NCBI GenBank assembly: GCA_002503045.1
Contig: DAQW01000032.1
Coordinates: 9,185 to 29,031 of the forward strand
Direction: 5' to 3'
DNA from: Euryarchaeota archaeon UBA39
GTDB taxonomy: Archaea; Thermoplasmatota; Poseidoniia; Poseidoniales; Thalassarchaeaceae
DNA: 19,847 nucleotides
A program made the translations under genes and the position numbers. This document shows, one piece after another, positions 1 through 6,979 of the stretch. The notes beneath the pieces were generated by a model. The model searched no databases. It saw only the letters and a list, made by a program, of their open reading frames with translations, and was not told the DNA's origin. Each line of letters starts with the position of its first letter. Position 1 is the first letter of the stretch.

Positions 1-1167
1 ATTCGAATTTACCATTCTCCAGAATGCTTTGAAGATAGAACCGTTCCGAAAACAGTATTTCGATCAATGTTTGATCTTAGTGAAACTTTGATTGATATCA
101 AAGATAACGGGGTTCCCACCTCGGTCAACAAACCCAGACAAACCGTGCTAAGGTCCAATATTTCGCCCAGTAGTCTAGATATTGCCCAGACATGTATGCG
201 CAAATATTGGTTGGAAAAACGGATTGGTTTGAGAGAAAGAATAGAGGTTTTAGGAATATCTGAAGATAGTGAAGAAAATTTCTTACCACCAGCAAATGTG
301 CTTGGTACTATTGTTCATAGATTGGTAGAAATTGGAGTCCCTAGTCCTAAAAGGTCGCCGGATTCAATTCCTTTACCGATAGAGTGGACACAGAATTTGA
401 GTTCCTCTCTACAAGGTAAATCGTTGGAAAAATCAATGGATGAAGTATTCCAAGAATTCCTTTCATCTAACGCAAATATGGATTTAACAAGAAAGTTAGT
501 TTCTACAATGATTTCTAATCTTGATTGTTCTGATTTAGGTCAATTCTTGAATAAAGGTCATGGGAAACGGGGCAAATTGGAAGGAGTTCGAACTGAAATG
601 CCATTTGGAATGGAATTAGAAGTCAAAAGTGACCCTCTAGAAATATCAATAGATACTCCGAGAGGGATGCATATTCATTCTATAGCAGAAAAGAAATTTG
701 CACGATTAAGTGGCCTCATTGACTTAGTTATTGCATATCAAAGTCCAGAAAATGAGCCAAAAATTATGCCGATTGATCTCAAAACAGAAGATGCAAAAAT
801 CCTTCTTGAATCTCAAGAAGACATCAAAGGTACATTGTTGGAGACAATTTCTGGAGGAGATATTACTGAAGCTGAAAAATCAATTTTAATGAAACACCGT
901 CAACAGTTGTTCATTTATCATCATGCATTAGAAATCCAAGAGTCAATTCGTGAGAGTAATGGCCTTCAAAGGAGAATGGTAGAAAATCCTGCAATTTGGG
1001 TGGGTGTTTCTGGTAGACTAGTACAGATGAGCGATGAAATAATGTCTTTAGCAGAGTCAGAATTACATCCACTACTGAATGAAATGATTGCTATTGATTA
1101 TGGGATTAAGAAAGATCCATCATTGTTTGTTTGTTCTCAAAATGGGCATCATTGTTGTCATTTTTAA
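1..1167 (+). CDS. PD-(D/E)XK (RecB/AddB/Cas4-like) nuclease domain, 3' part of a larger gene
   Basis: Seen: the frame is open from base 1 with no stop before the first ATG at 67, so the gene probably continues left of the window. Numbering from that ATG gives 366 residues. Motifs run in the order expected of a RecB-family nuclease: a SPSSL..C segment (C43), GTIVH (H84), GLIDL (D219), PIDLKT (D237, K239) and a QQLFIY motif (Q280, Y284). The very C-terminus holds C356, C363 and C364. Known: in AddB and Cas4 proteins one N-terminal and three C-terminal cysteines hold a 4Fe-4S cluster that pins the nuclease fold, and the D/D-x-K residues bind metal for DNA cleavage. Inference: this is the nuclease end of a helicase-nuclease (UvrD/AddA-like) or a stand-alone Cas4-like exonuclease used in DNA repair. 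No CRISPR or cas genes are nearby, so a CRISPR role is unlikely. The family is clear; the full architecture cannot be seen. Confidence 0.75.
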   Translation: MRIYHSPECFEDRTVPKTVFRSMFDLSETLIDIKDNGVPTSVNKPRQTVLRSNISPSSLDIAQTCMRKYWLEKRIGLRERIEVLGISEDSEENFLPPANVLGTIVHRLVEIGVPSPKRSPDSIPLPIEWTQNLSSSLQGKSLEKSMDEVFQEFLSSNANMDLTRKLVSTMISNLDCSDLGQFLNKGHGKRGKLEGVRTEMPFGMELEVKSDPLEISIDTPRGMHIHSIAEKKFARLSGLIDLVIAYQSPENEPKIMPIDLKTEDAKILLESQEDIKGTLLETISGGDITEAEKSILMKHRQQLFIYHHALEIQESIRESNGLQRRMVENPAIWVGVSGRLVQMSDEIMSLAESELHPLLNEMIAIDYGIKKDPSLFVCSQNGHHCCHF

Positions 1168-1406
1168 TGTATCAATATCGACATGAAGATTTACTTGAAA
1201 CAATTCGTATATTCATGTATGGTGCAGTGATGGGTATTTTTTGTTTGATTTATACCTCTTATTGCATTGTCAAAGGAGGCACTCATGTTCGAGGAAAAGG
1301 ATGGGTATCAAAATATACTAATCCTATTTCTTACCGAATAAATCTAATCCTTTTCTTTCTTCTTGGTTTTTCTATGGTTATCTCAAATTTCATATTTGTT
1401 CGCTGA
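1167..1406 (+). CDS. Small two-span membrane protein, unknown function
   Basis: A 79-residue product if read from the ATG that overlaps the upstream stop as TAATG. A start 36 bases upstream is possible but lies inside the nuclease gene. Two hydrophobic stretches, roughly residues 15-35 and 57-77, flank a short loop rich in G, K, R and S, so a hairpin with both ends on the same side of the membrane is expected. No family is recognised. The overlap suggests translation coupled to the nuclease gene, but nothing in the protein hints at a shared job. There is no visible Shine-Dalgarno sequence. It is likely real because the reading frame fills the space between the nuclease and the peptidase and has a plausible hydrophobic pattern. 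Confidence 0.5.
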   Translation: MYQYRHEDLLETIRIFMYGAVMGIFCLIYTSYCIVKGGTHVRGKGWVSKYTNPISYRINLILFFLLGFSMVISNFIFVR

Positions 1407-1445
1407 ATAATATCGGAATACTCAATGTGCTAATTGGTTTGAGTT

Positions 1446-2870
1446 ATGTTCATGGATGTACCTCAAGTAGACTCAATGCTCAATCATATCCGGAAAAATT
1501 GGACTGAATCTGTCCTACCTTCTTTGTGTGATTTTATTCGAATTCCTGCTCAATCACCCAGTTTTGATCCAGATTGGGAAGCTAGAGGAGAACTTGATCA
1601 AGCCATAGAATTGTTTTCTTCTTGGTTGGACACTCTTGGTATAGATGACATGTCTTATTCTGTTCATCGTATACCTGGTCGAACCCCTGTTTTACTTGTT
1701 GATGTTCCTGGAACAGGCTCTGGCGATGTACTGTTTTACAGCCATTTAGACAAACAACCTCCTGTAACTGATTTATGGTCTGAAGGTAAACATCCATTTG
1801 ACCCGGTTTTTGAGGCACCTTATCTGTATGGAAGAGGTAGTGTTGATGATGGATATGGGGGATATCTTTGTGCTTTAGCAGTTCAGACTCTTCGTTTCCA
1901 TGGGATTCCTCATCCACGTTGTCGTTTTTTGATAGAGACTTGTGAAGAATCCGGATCCTTTGACCTCCCCCCATATTTAGATGCCCTCTCGGAAGAAATC
2001 GGTACTCCAGATCTTGTTGTAGTTCTTGATTCGGGGGCAGGTGATTACGAAAATATCTGGGTCACAGAATCGTTGAGAGGATTAGTGGCTGGAACATTAA
2101 AAGTTGAAGTTAGTAGTGAAGGAGTTCATTCTGGTCTTGCGGGAGGAATCATTCCGGAAACATTCAGGATAGCTCGCAATTTAATTTCAAGAGTTGAAGA
2201 TTCATCAACAGGAGAGATTCTTGTTCCTGAACTTCATGTTGAAATCGACGAATCATTACGTAAGCGTGCAGAGAGAATTGTCGCCGTATTGGGTGAATCA
2301 GTATGGAGTGAATTTCCAATGTTGGAAGGTGTCAAACCTCAGGTAACTGACCCCGTAGAAGTAGTGTTGAATGGAAATTGGAGACCAGCGCTTGCGGTGA
2401 TTGGGGCAAACGGTTTCCCTTCCACTGCAGATGGAGGTAATGTGTTGAGGCCATTTTCTGAATTTTCTCTTTCTTTCCGAATTCCACCGGGGGTAGATTC
2501 AGATCTTGCTTTAGAAGCGATAAAAAAAGTGTTAGAAGCAAATCCACCTCATGGGGCTAAGGTGACATTTTCACCATTTGTTGGTGCAGATGGATTTAGG
2601 GCCCCACCCATCCATCCTTCCATAGATTCTGCATTAAATCAAGCCGCTCAACATCTGTATGGTGAAAATTGGATGCCGTTGTTCGAAGGCGGGACCATCC
2701 CCTTCCTTTCAATGATGCAAAATCGGTTTCCTAATGCTTCATTTTTGGTCACTGGGTCAATGGGTCCTGATGGAAATGCTCATGGCCCAGATGAGAAATT
2801 ACATGTCCCTGCATCAGAGAATTTGACATTGGCAATTTCTCTTGCTTTGAATGCCCTTAGTGAGGGCTGA
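1446..2870 (+). CDS. M20 family zinc metallopeptidase (carnosinase/CPG2/ArgE-DapE type)
   Basis: 474 residues, a normal length for M20 dipeptidases. All dinuclear zinc ligands of the family can be placed in order: H100 in SHLD, the bridging D134 in GRGSVDDG, the general base E167 and ligand E168 in ETCEESGS, D195 in VLDSG, and H446 in NAHGPDEKL. The inserted dimerisation (lid) domain would be about residues 210-330. Known: M20 enzymes hydrolyse dipeptides, or N-acyl/N-succinyl amino acids, in the cytoplasm. The GRG-x-x-DDG form and the overall length fit the carnosinase-like dipeptidase branch best; acetylornithine or succinyl-diaminopimelate deacylase cannot be excluded. No signal peptide is visible. 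The start is ATG 1446; ATG 1452, two codons on, is also possible. No Shine-Dalgarno sequence is evident. Inference: peptide salvage in a protein-degrading heterotroph. Confidence 0.88.
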   Translation: MFMDVPQVDSMLNHIRKNWTESVLPSLCDFIRIPAQSPSFDPDWEARGELDQAIELFSSWLDTLGIDDMSYSVHRIPGRTPVLLVDVPGTGSGDVLFYSHLDKQPPVTDLWSEGKHPFDPVFEAPYLYGRGSVDDGYGGYLCALAVQTLRFHGIPHPRCRFLIETCEESGSFDLPPYLDALSEEIGTPDLVVVLDSGAGDYENIWVTESLRGLVAGTLKVEVSSEGVHSGLAGGIIPETFRIARNLISRVEDSSTGEILVPELHVEIDESLRKRAERIVAVLGESVWSEFPMLEGVKPQVTDPVEVVLNGNWRPALAVIGANGFPSTADGGNVLRPFSEFSLSFRIPPGVDSDLALEAIKKVLEANPPHGAKVTFSPFVGADGFRAPPIHPSIDSALNQAAQHLYGENWMPLFEGGTIPFLSMMQNRFPNASFLVTGSMGPDGNAHGPDEKLHVPASENLTLAISLALNALSEG

Positions 2871-2903
2871 GTTGTAAGTACAGAGCCCAATAGAGCCGCC
2901 GGG

Positions 2904-2910
2904 GTTATAT
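2904..2910 (+). promoter_or_regulatory. Candidate TATA box for the coiled-coil gene
   Basis: GTTATAT is centred about 26 bases upstream of ATG 2934, the spacing expected between an archaeal TATA box and the transcription start. This would put transcription and translation starts at almost the same base (leaderless mRNA). The match is short and by eye only. Confidence 0.3.
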
Positions 2911-2933
2911 CGGAAGGTGTTTTGCAAGGAACG

Positions 2934-3650
2934 ATGGACCCCCTTAGTGATGATGAGGTTGAGGAACAGGATAGCCCCGAACAACGTGTTCGTAGACTTG
3001 AAACTAGGCTTGCTGAAGAGACACAAAGATTGGAAAGATTGTATGAGGCTTATCGTAGGGCTGAGGGCGAGATTGCAGATAAACAAGCCCTGATTGATGT
3101 CTTAGAAAAAGAGGCTTTGGATCGAGAAATCGAGCGAGAAGGTCTCGAACATTTATTATCAGAAAAAGATAACAAGATTCGAGAACTTGAATTAGATGGT
3201 GCTAAATCATCCAAGAGAGTAGAACATTTAGAGCCAGAATTGGAGAAAATGGAAGAAAAATATTCCAAAGAACGTGCAATGCTTGGTCGTGTTTATGAGA
3301 TTACTGAGGAACTTGATGAGCAACTTCAAACGGCTCAATCTGAATTAGAGGCTCGTGATGATTGGTATGTACAACATATGAAGGTCTTCGAGGATCTTAA
3401 CCAGGCGATTAAAGATAGATATGAGATGATTGAATCTGCAGTCGAGAAAGCAGCGGAATTCCAGAAGGCCCAAGAGAGTTTCAAGCAAAGAATGGAAGAG
3501 GCAATTTCTACAGCGCAGAAAACTGGTGCTACAGTTCCAGTTGGACCAATTGAAGTTTCAGTTGATGCAGGGCCTGATGGAGTCTTAGGAACGGATGATG
3601 ACGAGATTCAAGTTAATCCTGCTGGAACTGCGGAAAATGAAGAAGAGTGA
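2934..3650 (+). CDS. Soluble coiled-coil protein with a GPDGVLGTDDD C-terminal motif
   Basis: 238 residues from ATG 2934 (an in-frame TTG lies at 2922). I prefer the ATG because TTATAT, a TATA-like string at 2905-2910, sits about 26 bases upstream, which would fit a leaderless message; AAGGA at 2926-2930 is too close to be a good Shine-Dalgarno. Residues of about 15-175 are a near-continuous heptad-like, E/K/R/L-rich coiled coil. The tail becomes acidic and contains GPDGVLGTDDD, which resembles the Asp-rich calcium-binding segments of secreted TSP3-like proteins, although no signal peptide or membrane span is present. No family is recognised. It precedes the decarboxylase gene by 6 bases and may be co-transcribed with it. 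SMC- or prefoldin-like scaffolding is only a guess; no ATPase heads or zinc hook are present. Confidence 0.75.
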   Translation: MDPLSDDEVEEQDSPEQRVRRLETRLAEETQRLERLYEAYRRAEGEIADKQALIDVLEKEALDREIEREGLEHLLSEKDNKIRELELDGAKSSKRVEHLEPELEKMEEKYSKERAMLGRVYEITEELDEQLQTAQSELEARDDWYVQHMKVFEDLNQAIKDRYEMIESAVEKAAEFQKAQESFKQRMEEAISTAQKTGATVPVGPIEVSVDAGPDGVLGTDDDEIQVNPAGTAENEEE

Positions 3651-3656
3651 GTTTTG

Positions 3657-4469
3657 ATGGGCATCGCCCAACCAGGACAAGGACCTTCGATTTTAGTTTC
3701 TGCAATGTCCATTGGGATGTTCAGTATTTCATTTACAGTTGCAGATCCAGGCGGATTTGTTACACTAGCTGGAGTGATTTTTGGGTGTCTAGCTGCATTC
3801 ATTATTTTCTTTCATCGTGATCCTGAAAGATTGATCCCATCTGATGAAGATCTAATTGTTTCTCCAGCCGACGGAAGAGTGATGTTTGTAGTTCGAGAAC
3901 GATCTACTGGTCGTCGTCCAACAAATGAACAGCAAAAAACAGAACAAATAGAGACCCATCCTTTGATGGGTGACTGGTTCCCTCAACCACTTGAAAAACC
4001 GTTGAGGTTTGAAACAGAACAACGCTGGTCTCCAGTCGATCCTGAAGACGAACTACCAACAGACGTGATTAGAATTGCAATTTACATGTCTCCTCTTGAT
4101 GTGCATGTACAACGTAGTCCGATTAACTCACAGATAGTAGCAATGGAACATCGTACAGGCAAGGGCCTTTCTAGGGGGCCATTTCGTAAAGCTTCAAAGA
4201 AAGAGAGTGAAGCGAATGAACGAGTTAGAACAGTTCTTGAGTCAGATGATGGATTGTTGATTGAAGTAACTCAAATTTCTGGAGCCATCGCTAGAACGAT
4301 TATTCCTTTTTGTTTTGTTTCTGATTATCTTAAGCGAGGCCAAAGATATGGAATGATACGTTTGGGTAGTCGTGTTGATATTCGAGTACCAGCAAACAGA
4401 GTTAGACCATTGGTTGAACCAAATACCATGGTTCTTGCGGGTAGTACTCCATTGTTCCGAAGAAAGTAA
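3657..4469 (+). CDS. Phosphatidylserine/archaetidylserine decarboxylase (PSD family)
   Basis: 270 residues from ATG 3657 (a TTG lies directly upstream at 3654). Family marks are clear: a membrane-associated N-terminus at about residues 10-52, then FHRDPER and SPADG (D72), MSPLDVHV (H150), and near the C-terminus an LGS triplet (G237-S238). Known: PSD proenzymes cleave themselves between Gly and Ser, leaving a pyruvoyl group on the new N-terminus of the small subunit; the Asp and His of the two named motifs assist. Archaeal members act on archaetidylserine to give archaetidylethanolamine. Which lipid is used here depends on the cell's glycerol stereochemistry, which the sequence does not reveal. 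The gene ends exactly where the converging antiporter gene ends, with no spacer. A PgsA-type enzyme is encoded 1.8 kb downstream, so polar-lipid head-group genes cluster here. Confidence 0.9.
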   Translation: MGIAQPGQGPSILVSAMSIGMFSISFTVADPGGFVTLAGVIFGCLAAFIIFFHRDPERLIPSDEDLIVSPADGRVMFVVRERSTGRRPTNEQQKTEQIETHPLMGDWFPQPLEKPLRFETEQRWSPVDPEDELPTDVIRIAIYMSPLDVHVQRSPINSQIVAMEHRTGKGLSRGPFRKASKKESEANERVRTVLESDDGLLIEVTQISGAIARTIIPFCFVSDYLKRGQRYGMIRLGSRVDIRVPANRVRPLVEPNTMVLAGSTPLFRRK

Positions 4470-5663
4470 TTACGGATAGTAAAGGAAAGATAACGCAATG
4501 ATTGCATATGTTGCTAGCAGCATCGCACCTTCCATCCAATTAGAATGGCCATCTCTGGAAATACTATTTGCAATTAAAACTGCTAACATACAAGCTGCGG
4601 TTTCTAAGAGCCCGAATTCAAAACTCAAATCAACTCCTACTATCCAGGATATTAGAATAACTAGTGGCGCAACAAATGCTGCAATTTGTACAGATGAACC
4701 AACAGCTATTCCAATTGAGAGATCCATTCGATTTTTTCCAGCAACAACAACAGCTGTGAAATGCTCAGCAGCATTACCAAAGAGAGGTAGAAGAATTACA
4801 CCGATGAATACCGCTGATAGTCCAATTGCTTCTCCAGCAGCCTCTACAGAATGAACCATGATTTCAGCCATCAAAGAAACAAAAACAGTTGCTATAAGAA
4901 GCAATAATCCTGCATCTCGGAGCTCCATTGTTGGCTCTTCATGATCATGAGAACTACCAGACATCATATCTGAATGTGTTTTCAGTTGGAAAAACAATAG
5001 GAGTGCATAGGACGCCATTAGAACAATTGCTGTTAATCTAGAAACCATTAGCACTCCACTAATTATTTCAGTTTCATCAATCCCACTAATTGAAAGAGCA
5101 ATGTGGAATACAGTAGGTAGAATCAAACAGATTGTAGAAAGAAGCAGAAGAGTTGTGTTGATACCAACTACTTGAGGATTGAAATTTTGCTCTTTATGAC
5201 GTAGCCCTCCCCAAAGAAATGAGAGTCCCATTACTAAGAGAAGATTCCCTAAAATACTTCCAATTAAACTGGTTTTTACCAATGTAATCATTGCATTTGC
5301 ACCATCAATATCATTCTCTGAAAATGCACTTGCTGCTGCGAAAACCGCCACCACTGCAATAATAATTTCAGCAGCATTTCCAAATGTTGCATTTAGTAAT
5401 CCTCCCACTGATTCTGAAGTTCTAGTTGCAATTTCTTCCGTTGCCTTTCCCATTAGGAACGCCAATGGCATAATTCCAATCATAGAGAAAATAAATTGGA
5501 TTGATTCGTCAAGATGTGCTAATTTTGCATATGCTGCAATTGGAACTGCGATTAGAAGCCAATTAAGGATAGAATTTCTTGGATCACATGCCGCAATTAT
5601 AGCAGGAATACCGTTCAGCATGCTTTTTTCAGAATCACTAACGACTTCTACTGCTTCAGACAT
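4470..5663 (-). CDS. CAX-type Ca2+/H+ antiporter (CaCA superfamily)
   Basis: 397 residues with about 11 hydrophobic segments. The two signature alpha repeats are plain: FGNAAEIIIAVVAV at about residues 95-107 and FGNAAEHFTAVVVAG at about 295-309; the glutamates E99 and E300 are the expected ion-binding residues. A hydrophilic loop near residues 229-250 is rich in His, Asp and Glu (SHDHEEP) and divides the two halves, as the acidic helix does in plant and yeast vacuolar exchangers. Known: CAX proteins expel calcium in exchange for protons across the membrane. The start codon at 5663 (reverse ATG) leaves a short, likely cytoplasmic N-terminus. It converges on the decarboxylase gene with zero spacing and is divergent from the AK6-like kinase across a 77-base spacer. 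Inference: calcium extrusion in seawater, sensible beside genes for surface proteins with calcium-binding-type repeats. Confidence 0.9.
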   Translation of the reverse strand: MSEAVEVVSDSEKSMLNGIPAIIAACDPRNSILNWLLIAVPIAAYAKLAHLDESIQFIFSMIGIMPLAFLMGKATEEIATRTSESVGGLLNATFGNAAEIIIAVVAVFAAASAFSENDIDGANAMITLVKTSLIGSILGNLLLVMGLSFLWGGLRHKEQNFNPQVVGINTTLLLLSTICLILPTVFHIALSISGIDETEIISGVLMVSRLTAIVLMASYALLLFFQLKTHSDMMSGSSHDHEEPTMELRDAGLLLLIATVFVSLMAEIMVHSVEAAGEAIGLSAVFIGVILLPLFGNAAEHFTAVVVAGKNRMDLSIGIAVGSSVQIAAFVAPLVILISWIVGVDLSFEFGLLETAACMLAVLIANSISRDGHSNWMEGAMLLATYAIIALSFLYYP

Positions 5664-5740
5664 ACCCTAACCAAGTAAAGACGGAGCGTCAAGATTGCGA
5701 TTCTCGGAGCCTTCATGTTTGGTAGAGTTTAGCGGTAGGC

Positions 5741-6250
5741 ATGCTCCCCAGCACATCGGTTGCTATTACTGGCGCCCCAGGCACTGGAAAAACAAGCATT
5801 GCTGAACTTGCAAAATTATCTGGTTGGGACGTTATTTCTGTTGAAACCTTAGCCAAGAAGCACGGGTTATTGGGTCCACTTGATTTAGAAGAACAGGCGA
5901 AGGAAATTGACATCGAGACTCTTTCTACAACTTTAGGATCAATCAAAGGCCCCTTGATTATTGACGGCCACCTTAGTCACCATTTAGAGGTAGATGCAAT
6001 TGTAATTTTGAGATGCAACCCCTCTGTTCTTCGTGAAAGACTTCAACAAAGATCGTATCCTGAATGGAAGATTGAGTCAAACTTAGAATGGGAACTCATT
6101 GGTAGTTCTTGGTCAGATATTGAACAAGAGAATGTCGCTGAATTTGAAACAACATCTACAGAAGTAAATGTTGTTTGGTCTGCAATTGAAGATTGGATAA
6201 AAGAAGGCTATGCCTCAAGAAAACCATTTATTGATTGGATGGATGATTAA
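5741..6250 (+). CDS. AK6/Fap7-type adenylate kinase-like NTPase
   Basis: 169 residues. A Walker A loop GAPGTGKT lies at 11-18. It is followed by the compact AK6 layout: a short NMP-binding region, LIIDGHLSHHL at about 72-82 where other archaeal AK6 proteins carry a similar D-x-H motif, then a VILRCNPSVLRERLQQRSY segment that matches the AK6 consensus of the LID/Arg region and the following E..KIESNLEWE helix. Known: eukaryotic Fap7/AK6 is an atypical adenylate kinase/ATPase that binds ribosomal protein uS11 (Rps14) and is needed for late small-subunit maturation; archaeal homologues bind uS11 as well. Inference: ribosome biogenesis ATPase. The start ATG 5741 has no Shine-Dalgarno. Its TAA overlaps the TAA of the converging PgsA gene within one TTAA palindrome. 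Confidence 0.82.
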   Translation: MLPSTSVAITGAPGTGKTSIAELAKLSGWDVISVETLAKKHGLLGPLDLEEQAKEIDIETLSTTLGSIKGPLIIDGHLSHHLEVDAIVILRCNPSVLRERLQQRSYPEWKIESNLEWELIGSSWSDIEQENVAEFETTSTEVNVVWSAIEDWIKEGYASRKPFIDWMDD

Positions 6251-6849
6251 TTCATAGCTGAGCGTAATTTAATCGCATAATCCAATCCAGAAATGATTGT
6301 TAATGTAGTTGCCAAGATAATTGCCCAATAACAAATTTCAGAATAGAACATATCTATCATCGATGGTCCATGCACGGCCATTCCCCCCAGAATCATAATT
6401 ATTGCAATAGTCTGAGACATTGTCTTTCCTTTTCCTAATTTACTAGCTGAAAAGTCAATTTGTTGTACTTCTGCATATCCTCTCAGCCCAGTAATGAGTG
6501 TCTCTCTACAAATGATTAGAATTACGGCCCAAAATGGAACCAAAGAGGAAGTCCAAGAAGATACAGCCAGTAGAATAAGAGTAGATTGAATCAAGACTTT
6601 GTCGATTAAAGGGTCCATCATTCTACCAAAAACTGTAACACTATCCAATTTTCTTGCTAAATATCCATCCAATGCATCTGTAGCCATTCCAACGCCAAAT
6701 ATTCCCAAAAATGTCCACCAGAACCATGTTTCTGGGAAAGTGTCGTTATTCCCCCAACAGACAAAAATGATAATCAAAAATGGCACTGCACCTAATCTAG
6801 ACATGCTTACGATGTTTGGCCAAGGGCTTACCGTCCGAACTTCGTCCAT
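6247..6849 (-). CDS. pgsA: CDP-alcohol phosphatidyltransferase, bacterial PgsA-like
   Basis: 200 residues and about 5-6 membrane segments. The full CDP-alcohol phosphatidyltransferase motif D-x2-DG-x2-AR-x8-G-x3-D-x3-D is present with exact spacing: D58, D61, G62, A65, R66, G75, D79, D83. Further PgsA-specific stretches are visible: PNIVSMSRL at the N-terminus, DPLIDKVL, a CRETLITGLRGYAE segment and SKLGKGKTMSQ. Known: PgsA makes phosphatidylglycerophosphate from CDP-diacylglycerol and glycerol-3-phosphate; archaeal enzymes of the superfamily make archaetidyl-glycerol, -inositol or -serine phosphates. The RE..I.GLR and KLGK.KT motifs point to the bacterial PgsA branch rather than to an archaetidylserine or inositol-phosphate synthase. 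Inference: synthesis of the phosphatidylglycerol-type head group. It is divergent from the FN3 surface-protein gene across a 130-base spacer. Confidence 0.85.
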   Translation of the reverse strand: MDEVRTVSPWPNIVSMSRLGAVPFLIIIFVCWGNNDTFPETWFWWTFLGIFGVGMATDALDGYLARKLDSVTVFGRMMDPLIDKVLIQSTLILLAVSSWTSSLVPFWAVILIICRETLITGLRGYAEVQQIDFSASKLGKGKTMSQTIAIIMILGGMAVHGPSMIDMFYSEICYWAIILATTLTIISGLDYAIKLRSAMN

Positions 6850-6905
6850 GACCCGGTTCAGAATAACTCATGCAAGGTTCTTCCGGCTCCATCAATGGTC
6901 TAAAG

Positions 6906-6913
6906 AACCGGTT
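6906..6913. repeat. AACCGGTT palindrome in a divergent spacer
   Basis: The 130-base spacer between the divergent pgsA and FN3-protein genes holds AACCGGTT at 6906-6913 and a second CCGGTT at 6853-6858 next to the pgsA start. Paired sites flanking the two possible promoters could bind one regulator, but the motif is short and no clear TATA box could be fixed. Nothing else was recognised in the spacer. Confidence 0.25.
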
Positions 6914-6979
6914 TCTAAGTTATTTTCTCAGCGTCAAGTTCATGTCAGTTAGAGTACCATCGATAGTACAGGTCCAGCC

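Noticed and set aside
1582..1974. Minus-strand open frame of 130 codons inside the M20 peptidase gene
   Set aside because: It lies wholly antisense to a peptidase with all catalytic residues. Its product is rich in Gln, His and Leu with no recognisable domain, as expected of a shadow frame.
4498..4854. Plus-strand open frame of 118 codons opposite the CAX gene
   Set aside because: The antisense gene is a clear 11-span exchanger; this frame only mirrors its hydrophobic codons.
6599..6952. Plus-strand open frame of 117 codons across the start of pgsA
   Set aside because: It overlaps the whole PgsA catalytic motif on the other strand and shows no family features.
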